DNA from: Robertkochia solimangrovi
GTDB lineage: Bacteria > Bacteroidota > Bacteroidia > Flavobacteriales > Flavobacteriaceae
Direction of reading: 5' to 3'
DNA length: 64,000 bases
Assembly: GCF_007279655.1 (NCBI RefSeq)
Contig: NZ_QKWN01000009.1
Coordinates: forward strand, 62,001-126,000
Of the stretch, positions 34,198-42,920 are shown piece by piece (position 1 is the stretch's first letter; each line of letters starts with the position of its first letter). The notes beneath the pieces are model-generated. The model was given only the letters and a program-made list of their open reading frames with translations. It did no database searches and had not been told where the DNA came from. The translations under genes were made by a program, and so were the position numbers.

Positions 34198-34674
34198 ATG
34201 ACGATGAGCAGTCAAAAAGAAAATGAAAAGAAAGAGTTTTCAATGCGATACTGGGATTACTATTGTGCTTTAGAATCTAACTTTAAAAAAATATCTAGGT
34301 ACATTGATTTTTCGAATGATAATTTAAAAACTCATTCAATTGAAATGACAAGATTAATTCTTTCCAGCTGCTCCGAGATTGATGTAATCCTAAAAGAAAT
34401 ATGTAAAGAATTAGATCATAATTCAATAGCAATAAATATCAGAGAATACCAAAAAATCATAAAAAAAGAGTTGCCAGATTTAATTGATGAAAAAGTCAAT
34501 ATTGGATTTAACTTTTTTGGAGTTCAACCTTTCAAAACTTGGAAAGAGGATAAAACCCCAAATTGGTGGAAAATGTATAATGAGATTAAGCATAAAAGGA
34601 ATATGTTCTATAAAGAAGCTAATTTAGAAAATGCTATGAATGCAATTTCGGGATTATTTCTATGTGTAAACTAG
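34198..34674 (+). CDS. Hypothetical helical protein
   Basis: 158 residues, all-helical, cytosolic. The C-terminal motif WWKMYNEIKHKRNMFYKEANLENAMNAISGLFL (W..YN.iKH.R...) is a pattern I have seen in small hypothetical, HEPN-like helical proteins, but no catalytic assignment can be made. Located between the cassette array and a decayed region. Confidence 0.6.
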   Translation: MTMSSQKENEKKEFSMRYWDYYCALESNFKKISRYIDFSNDNLKTHSIEMTRLILSSCSEIDVILKEICKELDHNSIAINIREYQKIIKKELPDLIDEKVNIGFNFFGVQPFKTWKEDKTPNWWKMYNEIKHKRNMFYKEANLENAMNAISGLFLCVN

Positions 34675-35152
34675 TATTACAAAATAGTCCTTACAGAACA
34701 AGTGGAAAAAGCAAAAGGTAAATTTACTTTTAAGGAATTAACTATGATTTTAAACTCAGACACAAATTTTATAAAATTTGTAGCAGACTACTACATCAAA
34801 CATCTTCGTATAGGGTAAAAGCGACTAATCGAAAAGACCGCCGTGAACGATATATCCACGGTGCACCACTACCTACCGGATACAGACAGGCCTCACATCA
34901 ACATACCCTTCAACTTCATTCTGGATAAACCAAGCGGGTCTCTGGTATACGGCGGTACAAAATGATATTAACCCTTATAGTATGTTAGAATACTTAGAAA
35001 TTTAGTACCCTCAATTTATTAAAAAGCAGATATCACCCGGACAGAAAATTCTTTAAAACGTCTGTAATACTTCCGTAAATCCAAACGAAACACTTATTTT
35101 TAGTCCAAAATGAGGTTGTTATGAAGCCTTCCATTTAACATATTTTAAGCAA
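34675..35152. other. Decayed region
   Basis: No intact gene. A more G+C-rich stretch near 34835-34965 reads in one frame as VNDISTVHHYLPDTDRPHIN and onward to GGTK before a stop, with no start, and is unlike its AT-rich neighbours; it is probably a remnant of a gene of other origin. Confidence 0.35.
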
Positions 35153-35734
35153 ATGAAATTTATTACAAAATTTATCGTACTGACTTTGATTACTTCTTGT
35201 TCAAGTAAACAATTTACGTTAGACCAATATTCTAATTACAGGATAAAATTTGCTAAGCAAAAGATCGTTTATCCGAATAATGATTTTTTAATATTCATTC
35301 CAAAACACTGGGAGTGGAAAGTTGAAACTTATGAAAATCAAAATGTAATTTTAGGAATTGATGCTGGTTCTAAATTAGACAAAAACGGTTTTGTTGATAT
35401 AATTTCAATTCAAAAATTTAAGAGCTTTGTAAATAATAAAGACCTCAACTCTGAAATTAAATATTGGCAAAACTTGATAATAAAAAATCCGCAGAATGGA
35501 AAACTAATTGAATCTGGATATACCGAATCCTTATATAAAAAATCATATTTTTTCCATACGAAATATGATACAAATAGACAAGGGGAATCGGAAATTATTA
35601 GTTTCATTTTGGAAAGCGAAATTGAAGGAGTTTTTTATAATTTAACTGCATCGGTGTCTCAATCTACGGATTTGAAGAAGAATATGTCGATTTTAATTCA
35701 ATCTTTAATGACATTTGAAATTCAGAATAAATAA
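35153..35734 (+). CDS. Hypothetical lipoprotein
   Basis: 193 residues; signal VLTLITSC gives a lipoprotein. The remainder is a single alpha/beta domain (FLIFIPKHWEWKVETYENQNVILGIDAGS; IISFILESEIEGVFYNLTASVS) in the style of PsbP/MOG1-like folds, in which an amphipathic protein corrects for a stress or efflux response; this fold idea is weak. It stands alone. Confidence 0.65.
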   Translation: MKFITKFIVLTLITSCSSKQFTLDQYSNYRIKFAKQKIVYPNNDFLIFIPKHWEWKVETYENQNVILGIDAGSKLDKNGFVDIISIQKFKSFVNNKDLNSEIKYWQNLIIKNPQNGKLIESGYTESLYKKSYFFHTKYDTNRQGESEIISFILESEIEGVFYNLTASVSQSTDLKKNMSILIQSLMTFEIQNK

Positions 35735-35816
35735 AGTAAGTTCAACACGGACTCTCATGAAAAGCATTGGTCAACTCCTCCAAAATTAAATTCCACATTT
35801 AAAATAATTTAAAATT

Positions 35817-36419
35817 CTACTTCATTCCAACCTTCCCTTTCTTCCCCTCAATCCGCTCCATCAAATTATCCATGTCCTCACTGATCTTAGTGTCAATCAC
35901 CCGTGCATAAATCTGTGTGGTTGAAAGCTTAGTATGTCCCAGCAACTTTGAAACGGTTTCAATTGGTACTCCATTAGTAAGCATCACAGTAGTTGCAAAA
36001 GTATGCCTGGCTACATGAAAGGTCAGATGTTTTCTGATGCCACAGGATTCTGCAATTTCTCGGATGTATTTATTGGTCTTTTGATTGGAACAAATGGGGA
36101 GTATTTTTCCGGTTGTTTCATTCTCCGGACTCTCCAAATATTTTTCCAGAATCTCCCAGGCTTTGGGTAGGAGGGGGATCTTTACCAGTTCTTGGGTCTT
36201 TTCTCTTTTGGTAAATAACCAAATTCTGTTGTCAATGCCTCGTACCAGGTGATCTTTCGTGAGTTCTTTGGCATCCACATACGACAAGCCGGTATAACAG
36301 GAAAAAAGAAAACAATCCTTGATGCGTTCCAGTCGGTCTGCTTTGAATTCTGTGGTCTCTATAATTTCCAGTTCACGTTGGGTTAAATAGGCTCTGTCGT
36401 ACTTATGGTATTTCATCAC
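35817..36419 (-). CDS. Tyrosine recombinase, catalytic domain only (CTnDOT type)
   Basis: 200 residues of catalytic domain: box I TGLSYVDAKEL (Ser replaces the usual Arg, as in IntDOT), beta-strand Lys in VKIPLLP, HVARHTFATT (His, Arg), LGHTKLSTTQIYARV (His, Tyr nucleophile). The N-terminal arm and core-binding domains of a full-size (about 400 residue) integrase are absent and no frame for them lies upstream. It is the tRNA-proximal integrase of the island, 315 bp from tRNA-Pro. Either a decayed gene or a minimal recombinase; the upstream 180 bp is shared with the copy at 1-700. Confidence 0.8.
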   Translation of the reverse strand: MMKYHKYDRAYLTQRELEIIETTEFKADRLERIKDCFLFSCYTGLSYVDAKELTKDHLVRGIDNRIWLFTKREKTQELVKIPLLPKAWEILEKYLESPENETTGKILPICSNQKTNKYIREIAESCGIRKHLTFHVARHTFATTVMLTNGVPIETVSKLLGHTKLSTTQIYARVIDTKISEDMDNLMERIEGKKGKVGMK

Positions 36420-36699
36420 CTCGTTATTTAGTGATTACAAATGCTTAGTTCCTTCGAACAAGAGTTTGATAGGGGTAGGGTGTCAAACAAGCCACAGGAC
36501 CATTAAAATCCCTTGTTTTGACTTCACTTAAGGATAGGGTAAAAAGGCAAACACAAGAGATGCTTTGAGATTACTCGCTTCACTCGTGATCCTGTAGTGG
36601 GGGCGTTGCTCAAGAAAAGCCTCACCTCACTATCGCAAGGTTGCTTTTTCATTCTCTAAAATAACCACAAATTAGCATTTGCATAATTTTAGAAAATAA
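36420..36699. other. Integrase upstream region shared with 502-685
   Basis: About 180 bp nearly identical to the sequence upstream of the left integrase (shared GGTGTCAAACAAGCCACAGG and CTTCACTCGTGATCCTGTAG). Divergence begins after GTAGTGGGGGC, where the left copy meets the att repeat and this copy has about 120 extra bases. Confidence 0.6.
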
Positions 36700-36733
36700 A
36701 AAAGCCGAACAACAACTGTTGTTCGGCTTTTCT
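36700..36733 (-). terminator. Terminator of the tRNA operon
   Basis: AAAAGCCGAACAACA-act-style stem closed by TGTTGTTCGGCTTTT, immediately downstream of tRNA-Pro in its direction of transcription. Its 3' half is part of the 26-bp att repeat. Confidence 0.75.
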
Positions 36734-36811
36734 TGGTCGGGGTGGCAGGATTCGAACCTGCGGCCTCCTGCTCCCAAAGCAGGCGCGATAACCGGGCTAC
36801 GCTACACCCCG
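36734..36811 (-). tRNA. tRNA-Pro (UGG)
   Basis: Cloverleaf on the minus strand: acceptor CGGGGTG/CACCCCG, anticodon stem CCTGC/GCAGG with loop TTTGGGA (anticodon TGG), T-arm GCAGGTTCGAATCCTGC, discriminator A and encoded CCA. The 3' end is the island's attachment site. Confidence 0.95.
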
Positions 36812-36909
36812 AAAACCGGCGGCAAAGATAAAAAGAAATTTTACTTTAAAAAGCTTTCTTCTCATTTTTTTCACCAATTTTTTAAAAGAACGTTTTCTTC
36901 TGAATCAAG

Positions 36910-36993
36910 CGGAGAGACAGGGACTCGAACCCTGGCGACACTTACGCGTCGACAGATTAGCAATCTGCTCCGTTACCACTCCGGCACCTCTCC
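36910..36993 (-). tRNA. tRNA-Ser (GCU)
   Basis: Minus-strand class II tRNA: acceptor GGAGAGG/TCTCTCC, anticodon stem CAGAT/ATCTG with loop TGCTA-type and anticodon GCT, long variable arm (GACGCGTAAGTGTC), T-arm CAGGGTTCGAGTCCCTG. CCA is not encoded. It lies 98 bp upstream of tRNA-Pro and probably shares its transcript. Confidence 0.92.
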
Positions 36994-37327
36994 AATTCAT
37001 CGTTTGAATGAACTTGCAATTCTTAAATTGCGGATGCAAATGTAGCAGTTCAGATTAAAGGAAGCAACATTTTTTTACATTATTTTCTAAATATTTTCCA
37101 TCCCTTTCATCATCGTATTCCTTAACCTTTGAGTCCGAGTGTATAACAGCTTTTTTTAATTTTTATAAATACCAGAGACCTGCTAACCATTCCGTATTTT
37201 TCATTCGCTTATCCATAACCGTGAATATTATATTAAAAATGAGTTAAGGTGATGTTATACGGGCCTTATTGCCTTTGGTTTTTAGTAAATTCATCATGTT
37301 TATCAATAGTAGCTAAAAATCACCAAT
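36994..37327. other. Gap between tRNA-Ser and aldo/keto reductase
   Basis: Holds the divergent promoters for the tRNAs and the reductase; no other feature seen. Confidence 0.4.
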
Positions 37328-38314
37328 ATGGAATATCGTCAAATAGGAAAATCGGATCTGAAACTTTCTGAGATCACTTTCGGTGCCTGGGCCGCCGGAG
37401 GATGGATGTGGGGTGGAGTGGAACATAATGATTCCATCAATGCCATCCGAAAAGCATATGACCTCGGAGTGACTTCAATAGATACAGCCCCCATTTATGG
37501 AATGGGCTTTAGCGAAAAGATCGTCGCCCAAGCCATTAAGGATATTCCTCGTGACCAGGTACAGATCCTGACGAAATTCGGACTCCGGTGGGATAAGGCG
37601 CAGGGAGAATTCTATTTCAATTCCTATGATAATACCGGTAAGGCGGTCGATATCTATAAGAATTCCAGAGCCTCCAGTATCATCAAAGAATGTGAACAAA
37701 GTCTGAAACGTTTAGGGACCGATTATATCGATCTTTACCAGATCCACTGGCCTGATGCCACAACGCCTGTCGAAGAGAGCTTTGAAGCAGTAGAAACCCT
37801 GATCAAACAAGGGAAAGTGCGATATGCCGGGGTTTGTAATTATAGCGCTGAACAAATGAAACAGGCCGATAAGGTGGTCGATATCGTCTCCAATCAGGTG
37901 CCTTACAGTATGGTGAAACGTCGTATCGAAAAAGAACTGGTGCCGTGTTGCCTCGATTGGGAAAAAGGTATTCTGGCCTATAGCCCGATGGAGCGCGGAC
38001 TCCTGACCGGGAAGTTTGCTGCAGATCATCATTTTCCGGAAGGTGACCACCGCGGAAGTAATCCTACCTTCTCCAGTGAGAACATTAAAAAGGTGAATGC
38101 ATTCTTAGACAAGATCAAACCTATTGCCGAAGCGAAAGGGGTAAGCCTTGCGCAATTAGTGCTGAAATGGACAGTAATGCAGCCGGGGATCACCATCGCT
38201 CTGGCAGGCGCCAGAAGTCCGGAGCAGTCGGTAGAGAACGCTAAAGCGGCCGATATAAAATTATCTGAAGAAGAGATCTCTCTGATCAATAAGGTGCTCG
38301 ATAGGATGTTTTGA
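37328..38314 (+). CDS. Aldo/keto reductase (chromosomal)
   Basis: 328 residues: MEYRQIGKSDLKLSEITFGAWAAGGWMWGG, SIDTAPIYGMGFSEKIV (Asp, Tyr), VQILTKFGLRW (Lys), IDLYQIHWPD (His), SPMERGLLTGKF. General AKR family of sugar/aldehyde reductases using NADPH. Unlike the island reductases its codon and base use match the xylan locus. It converges on GH43 with a shared terminator; xylose reduction is possible but not shown. Confidence 0.85.
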   Translation: MEYRQIGKSDLKLSEITFGAWAAGGWMWGGVEHNDSINAIRKAYDLGVTSIDTAPIYGMGFSEKIVAQAIKDIPRDQVQILTKFGLRWDKAQGEFYFNSYDNTGKAVDIYKNSRASSIIKECEQSLKRLGTDYIDLYQIHWPDATTPVEESFEAVETLIKQGKVRYAGVCNYSAEQMKQADKVVDIVSNQVPYSMVKRRIEKELVPCCLDWEKGILAYSPMERGLLTGKFAADHHFPEGDHRGSNPTFSSENIKKVNAFLDKIKPIAEAKGVSLAQLVLKWTVMQPGITIALAGARSPEQSVENAKAADIKLSEEEISLINKVLDRMF

Positions 38315-38350
38315 TTGATACACTGACAATCGGTTGCGTTAATATTTAAA

Positions 38351-38396
38351 AAACAAAGGTCTTTCCCATTGCCAGAAGAAAGACCTTTTTGTTTTT
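38351..38396. terminator. Bidirectional terminator between AKR and GH43
   Basis: Stem AAACAAAGGTCTTTC / GAAAGACCTTTTTGTTT with a 12-nt loop; T-run on both strands. Confidence 0.85.
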
Positions 38397-38420
38397 AATA
38401 ACCGTCTGAATGCTTACAGA

Positions 38421-39533
38421 TCAATACGTGATCGTGATCGGTATTATGGTTCCGTCTTCGTTATAGTGGATCTCCTGAACTCTGACACTGCGTAAATGGG
38501 TCTTTCCTTCCGACAGGGAACTGTCGTGAAAGAACAAATACCACTTTCCTTTATATTCCACTACTGAATGATGATTGGTCCATCCCAGCACGGGATTCAA
38601 TAGAATTCCCCGATAGGTAAACGGACCGTAAGGATTATCGCCCGTCGCATAGACAATATTGTGAGTGTCACCCGTGGAATAGGAAAAATAATAAGTGCCT
38701 TGGTACTGATGCATCCAGGCGGCTTCGAAAAAGCGTCGGTCATGATCCCCGGTCAGCAGGGGGTTGCCTTCTTCATCTAAGAGCACAATGTCTTTTGGAA
38801 CCTCCGAAAAGGAGAGCATATCATCACTCATTTTGGCGATCTTCGGACTCAGTGCGGGTTGATCGTCATCGGGATAGATGTCCGCATCCTCAAAAGTACC
38901 GGTGCTGTATTTTTGCAGTTGTCCACCCCAGATTCCTCCGAAATACATATAATAGGAGCCGTCATCATCCTGATATAGGGCAGGATCGATACTAAAACTA
39001 CCTTTGATGGGTTCCGGTTGTGGGGCAAACGGACCTGAAGGAGCCTGGGAGGTGGCAACTCCTATATGGAAGATTCCAGCCTTATCCTTTGCCGGGAAAT
39101 AGAGATAATAGGTTCCGTCCTTCTCCGCAGCATCCGGTGCCCACATTTGTCTGTCGGCCCAGCTTACCTGGGAAACGTCCAGTACCTTGCCGTGATCCTC
39201 AATAGGTCCGCCCACAGAATCCATCGAGAAGACATGGTAATCCTTCATATCGAAATGACTTCCAAGATCATCTTCCGGAATACCCGACTCATAATCATGA
39301 GAAGGGTAGAGGTATAGCTTTCCATCAAATACATGTGCAGAAGGATCAGCAGTATACAAATCGGTGATGATAGCTCCTTTTGAATTTGTGAGCACCTCAG
39401 AGGTTTCGGTATCCGAGGCTTCAGCTTCTTCCTTTTTGGACTCAGATTTACAGGAATTTAAACCTGCGATCGTCATGAGCACTAAAAGAAAACGGGTGGT
39501 GATCCGTGGCGGTAGAATGGAAGTTTGATTCAT
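38421..39533 (-). CDS. GH43 beta-xylosidase/arabinofuranosidase lipoprotein
   Basis: 370 residues. Lipobox near MTIAGLNSC, then a five-bladed beta-propeller of family 43. Catalytic acids: Asp in LYTADPSAHVFDGKLYLYPS (general base), Asp in SFSIDPALY (pKa modulator), Glu in RFFEAAWMHQY (general acid). Size fits single-domain GH43 exo-enzymes that remove xylose or arabinose from xylo-oligosaccharides. Divergent from the SusC operon with the 39705 operator between them, so probably under the same LacI control. Confidence 0.9.
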   Translation of the reverse strand: MNQTSILPPRITTRFLLVLMTIAGLNSCKSESKKEEAEASDTETSEVLTNSKGAIITDLYTADPSAHVFDGKLYLYPSHDYESGIPEDDLGSHFDMKDYHVFSMDSVGGPIEDHGKVLDVSQVSWADRQMWAPDAAEKDGTYYLYFPAKDKAGIFHIGVATSQAPSGPFAPQPEPIKGSFSIDPALYQDDDGSYYMYFGGIWGGQLQKYSTGTFEDADIYPDDDQPALSPKIAKMSDDMLSFSEVPKDIVLLDEEGNPLLTGDHDRRFFEAAWMHQYQGTYYFSYSTGDTHNIVYATGDNPYGPFTYRGILLNPVLGWTNHHSVVEYKGKWYLFFHDSSLSEGKTHLRSVRVQEIHYNEDGTIIPITITY

Positions 39534-39704
39534 GTTTGTAGTGTTCTTTATGGATAATGTCAGAATAATTGGCTTAAAGTTATCATTTTTATCAATCGTT
39601 TTCTTAAATTTTAGAAATTTCTTTATCCCTTATAAACAGTGATGTACAGTGAGTTTGAATAAAATTATAACTGATATTTTGGGATAAATTTAAGATTTTT
39701 TTAC

Positions 39705-39716
39705 GCAATCGATTGC
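39705..39716. promoter_or_regulatory. LacI-type operator GCAATCGATTGC upstream of SusC
   Basis: Perfect 12-bp palindrome about 100 bp before the SusC start, identical to 52081-52092 and similar to 51992 and 56509. The central CG palindrome is typical for LacI/GalR regulators; the only such gene here is at 55221. Confidence 0.75.
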
Positions 39717-39816
39717 ATGAAATAAATATTTATGTAAATTTATCATATTGATTATTTAGCGGCAGAATATTGCTAAAACTACAATTAACAAACTAGTAAA
39801 CTTAAAATTTATCAAA

Positions 39817-42800
39817 ATGACTAATCAACTACTGATGAAAGTAAAAGCAGGAGGGCATTCGCTGCTACTCCTGTTTTTGCTTCTGTTTTCTGTATCACTA
39901 AGTGCACAGAATAGTACGGTCTCCGGTACGGTTTCTGATAAGGTCGGACCCTTGCCCGGAGTGAGTGTGATCGTGGTCGGATCAAACAACGGTACCACAA
40001 CCGATTTTGAAGGGAATTTTTCGATTCCGAATGTTTCCCCTCAGGCTACGCTCCAGTTTAGCTATATCGGCTTCTCTACGCAAGAAGTACCCTTGAATGG
40101 CCGAACGGTGATCAATGTAACCATGCAGGAGGACACCCAGGAACTCGACGAGGTGGTGGTGGTTGGATACGGTACCATGGAGCGATCTAATGTGACCGGA
40201 GCGATCACAACCGTAAATTCGGAGGCGATCGAGAATATTCCGGTGCCCAATGTACTGGAAGCGCTTCGCGGACAGGTTTCCGGGGTTCAGGTATCCCGTC
40301 CTAGCGGGCAACCGGGGTCCAGTGTTAATTTTACCATCCGTGGTGTGAATTCCCTGAGTCTGGGAAATTCTCCCCTCATCGTTGTTGATGGTATTCCCTT
40401 GCTCGATGGGAACCTCGCTGAACTGAATCCCGATGATATTGAAAGTATCAACGTTTTAAAAGATGCTGGTGCTTCTTCCATTTACGGGGTGAGCGGTACC
40501 AATGGGGTAGTGCTGATCACAACAAAGGCGGGAAGGGCCGGACGCGCTTCTTTCAGCGTCAGAGCTTCCACCGGATTCACCAACCTGGTTCAGGAACTCG
40601 ATATGATGAATGCGGATCAATACGTGCAGTTTAAGATCGATGCGGTAAAAGGAACCAACGGTTACGACGGATCCTTCGTTGGAGCCAGTGATGTACTTTC
40701 CGATCCTGTTGAACTTCGAAATTATATCGCAGGTAACGAGATCGACTGGCATGATGAGCTGTTACGAACCGGGATCGTCAATAATTTTGGGGTATCCATG
40801 AACGGAGGAACAGAAAAGTTTAACTATTACCTCAGTGGAGATGCCTACCTCGAACAGGGGATCACCTATGCTTCCGATTACAATCGTTATTCCTTCCGGA
40901 TGAACGCCGATTATCGGGCTGCCGATTGGATTAAAACGGGAGCAAGGGTTCAATTGAGCAAAAGTACTGCTGATGAACGCGGACAAACGCTGGATCAGAA
41001 CGGGAATGCTGATTTTGGAGATTATGTGGAAAACTCCCCCCTCGGACGTATTTATCTTCCCGATGGCTCCTACGCACCAACCGCGAATCAGAATCAGTTC
41101 CAGTTCAACCCTTTCTGGCGTTATAGTCAGTCGCAGGTAGATCGGGAAGTAAGAAGGGTCTTGCTGAATCCATATATCGAAGCAAACATTACAAAAGGAT
41201 TGACCTATACGATCAATGCTTCCGTAGAGAACCGTGATGAACTTTACCGCAGTTTTTATTCCTCCATATACGATGACGGTACCCGCCAGGGTACACCACG
41301 CCGAATTCAGGTCAACAATGCGGAGAACAACAGTTATCTCATGGATAATATTTTAAACTATAATACCACGATCAGTGATAAACATGAGATCGATGCGACG
41401 CTGGTGTACGGTTTTCAGAAGAACAACTATTTCTATTCGTCGCTGTCCGGTAGAGGTATCCAACCCAGTGATGAGGGGCCCGGTGATCCCGCAACCTATG
41501 ATCTGCTCGGGTATTACGGGATCAATACCATGACCGATGAAAATACACAGGCTGAAACCCAGACCAACAAGTCCGGAAAACAATACTTTATCGCAAGAAT
41601 GGGTTATACCTATGATTCGCGCTATGTGGTCAATGTGACCTACAGAAGAGATGGTTCTTCCCGTTTCGGGGGAAATAATAAATGGGGGAACTTCGGTTCG
41701 GCCTCCTTTGCCTGGAACATCCATAACGAAGCCTTCTTTAAAGATAGTCAGAATGTCAATAACCTGAAATTCAGATTGAGTTACGGTATTCTGGGGAATG
41801 ACCAACTGGCTACGTTCAGGTATCTTTCCAATGCCGCCAGTATTTCCTATTACTTCGGAACCGTGTTGACCGGTTTCACCACGAACCCGGAAAGCGCTCC
41901 GAATGCCAATCTGAAATGGGAAGAGAGTAAGCAGTTTAACGTTGGACTCGATTTTGCATTCTTTGATAACAGACTTTCGGGTTCCCTCGAATACTTTAAC
42001 ACCAAGACAGAGGATCTGCTTTTGGAGGAGCAGTTACCGATCACCTCCGGGTATACCCGTGGATTCAGTAATTTCGGTAAAACAGAGAACAAAGGGGTGG
42101 AGATCGCCGTAAATGCGGATATCATTCGCGGGGCTGATTTTACCTGGAATACGAATATCACCTGGGCGACGAACGATGATAAGATCGTCAATATCAGCCG
42201 GGAAGGTGAAGCAGGAGAGGAAGTGCTTCGCGATGAAGCTAATGGCTGGTTTGTAGGCCAGAATATTAACGTGATCTTCGACTATGAATTTGATGGGATC
42301 TATCAGGTTGGAGAAGAAGACCTTGCTGCTTCCATGCATCCCACCATCAACGGGTATGGAGTGGGTGATCCGAAGATCGTCGATCAGAACGGAGATGGCG
42401 TAATTACCACCGATGACCGTACCTTCCTGGGAAGTCCTTCCACGCCGGATTGGTATGGAGGATGGAGGAATACCTTCAGTTATAAAGGTTTCGAACTCGA
42501 TGTATTGCTCGAAGGAAGATTTGGAGTGACCAAAGTAAACGGTTACTATGGAAGTCTGCAAAGTGGGATCAACGCCAGTAATATGATCAATGTGGATTAC
42601 TGGACTCCGGAAAATCCTTCGAATGAATTTCCGCAGCCCAGCTTAGGAGCAATACCTTTCAGAAATGCCTGGAGTGTCAGAGACGCTTCTTTTGTCGCGA
42701 TCAGAAACGTTTCCATAGGTTATACCATGCAGCCACATCATCTGAAGAATTTACCATTCGATAGCGTTAAGTTCTATATTCAGGGGAATAACCTGCATTA

Positions 42801-42897
42801 CTTCACCGATCTCGAAGATTCCTATTCGCCGGAGATCGATCCGTGGAATTTCCCGATCACCAAGGTGTGGACCTTTGGAACAACCCTAACTTTTTAA
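39817..42897 (+). CDS. SusC-like TonB-dependent outer-membrane transporter
   Basis: 1026 residues. Signal peptide ending SLSAQ, a carboxypeptidase-D-like N-terminal domain (VSGTVSDKVGPLPGVSVIVVGSNNGTTTDFEGNFSI), TonB box region (LDEVVVVGYGT), plug with LEALRGQVSGVQV and INVLKDAGASSIYG, then a 22-strand barrel ending WTFGTTLTF. Together with SusD it imports oligosaccharides, here probably xylo-oligosaccharides. Length and gene order are typical; no N-terminal sigma/anti-sigma signalling domain is seen, consistent with LacI rather than ECF control. Confidence 0.95.
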   Translation: MTNQLLMKVKAGGHSLLLLFLLLFSVSLSAQNSTVSGTVSDKVGPLPGVSVIVVGSNNGTTTDFEGNFSIPNVSPQATLQFSYIGFSTQEVPLNGRTVINVTMQEDTQELDEVVVVGYGTMERSNVTGAITTVNSEAIENIPVPNVLEALRGQVSGVQVSRPSGQPGSSVNFTIRGVNSLSLGNSPLIVVDGIPLLDGNLAELNPDDIESINVLKDAGASSIYGVSGTNGVVLITTKAGRAGRASFSVRASTGFTNLVQELDMMNADQYVQFKIDAVKGTNGYDGSFVGASDVLSDPVELRNYIAGNEIDWHDELLRTGIVNNFGVSMNGGTEKFNYYLSGDAYLEQGITYASDYNRYSFRMNADYRAADWIKTGARVQLSKSTADERGQTLDQNGNADFGDYVENSPLGRIYLPDGSYAPTANQNQFQFNPFWRYSQSQVDREVRRVLLNPYIEANITKGLTYTINASVENRDELYRSFYSSIYDDGTRQGTPRRIQVNNAENNSYLMDNILNYNTTISDKHEIDATLVYGFQKNNYFYSSLSGRGIQPSDEGPGDPATYDLLGYYGINTMTDENTQAETQTNKSGKQYFIARMGYTYDSRYVVNVTYRRDGSSRFGGNNKWGNFGSASFAWNIHNEAFFKDSQNVNNLKFRLSYGILGNDQLATFRYLSNAASISYYFGTVLTGFTTNPESAPNANLKWEESKQFNVGLDFAFFDNRLSGSLEYFNTKTEDLLLEEQLPITSGYTRGFSNFGKTENKGVEIAVNADIIRGADFTWNTNITWATNDDKIVNISREGEAGEEVLRDEANGWFVGQNINVIFDYEFDGIYQVGEEDLAASMHPTINGYGVGDPKIVDQNGDGVITTDDRTFLGSPSTPDWYGGWRNTFSYKGFELDVLLEGRFGVTKVNGYYGSLQSGINASNMINVDYWTPENPSNEFPQPSLGAIPFRNAWSVRDASFVAIRNVSIGYTMQPHHLKNLPFDSVKFYIQGNNLHYFTDLEDSYSPEIDPWNFPITKVWTFGTTLTF

Positions 42898-42920
42898 ATG
42901 AATTCGATAAAATAAGCAAG

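Larger units (their letters stand above)
711..36750. mobile_element. Genomic island integrated at tRNA-Pro (about 36 kb, possibly composite)
   Basis: The segment is bounded by 26-bp direct repeats of the tRNA-Pro 3' end at 685-710 and 36725-36750. It carries integrase fragments, a mobilization module, RadC-like and SSB genes, an IS3 element and many orphan genes, and it is much more AT-rich than the sequence to its right. The intact tRNA lies at the right end, as expected when an element enters the 3' end of a leftward-transcribed tRNA. A third partial tRNA match at 23539-23552 suggests two elements in tandem (about 0.7-23.5 kb and 23.5-36.7 kb). Present mobility is doubtful because the integrase at 22.8 kb and the relaxase are truncated. 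Confidence 0.65.

Noticed and set aside
36719-37045. 108-codon plus-strand open frame
   Set aside because: It lies across the two tRNA genes on the opposite strand; the apparent protein is an artefact often annotated in such places.
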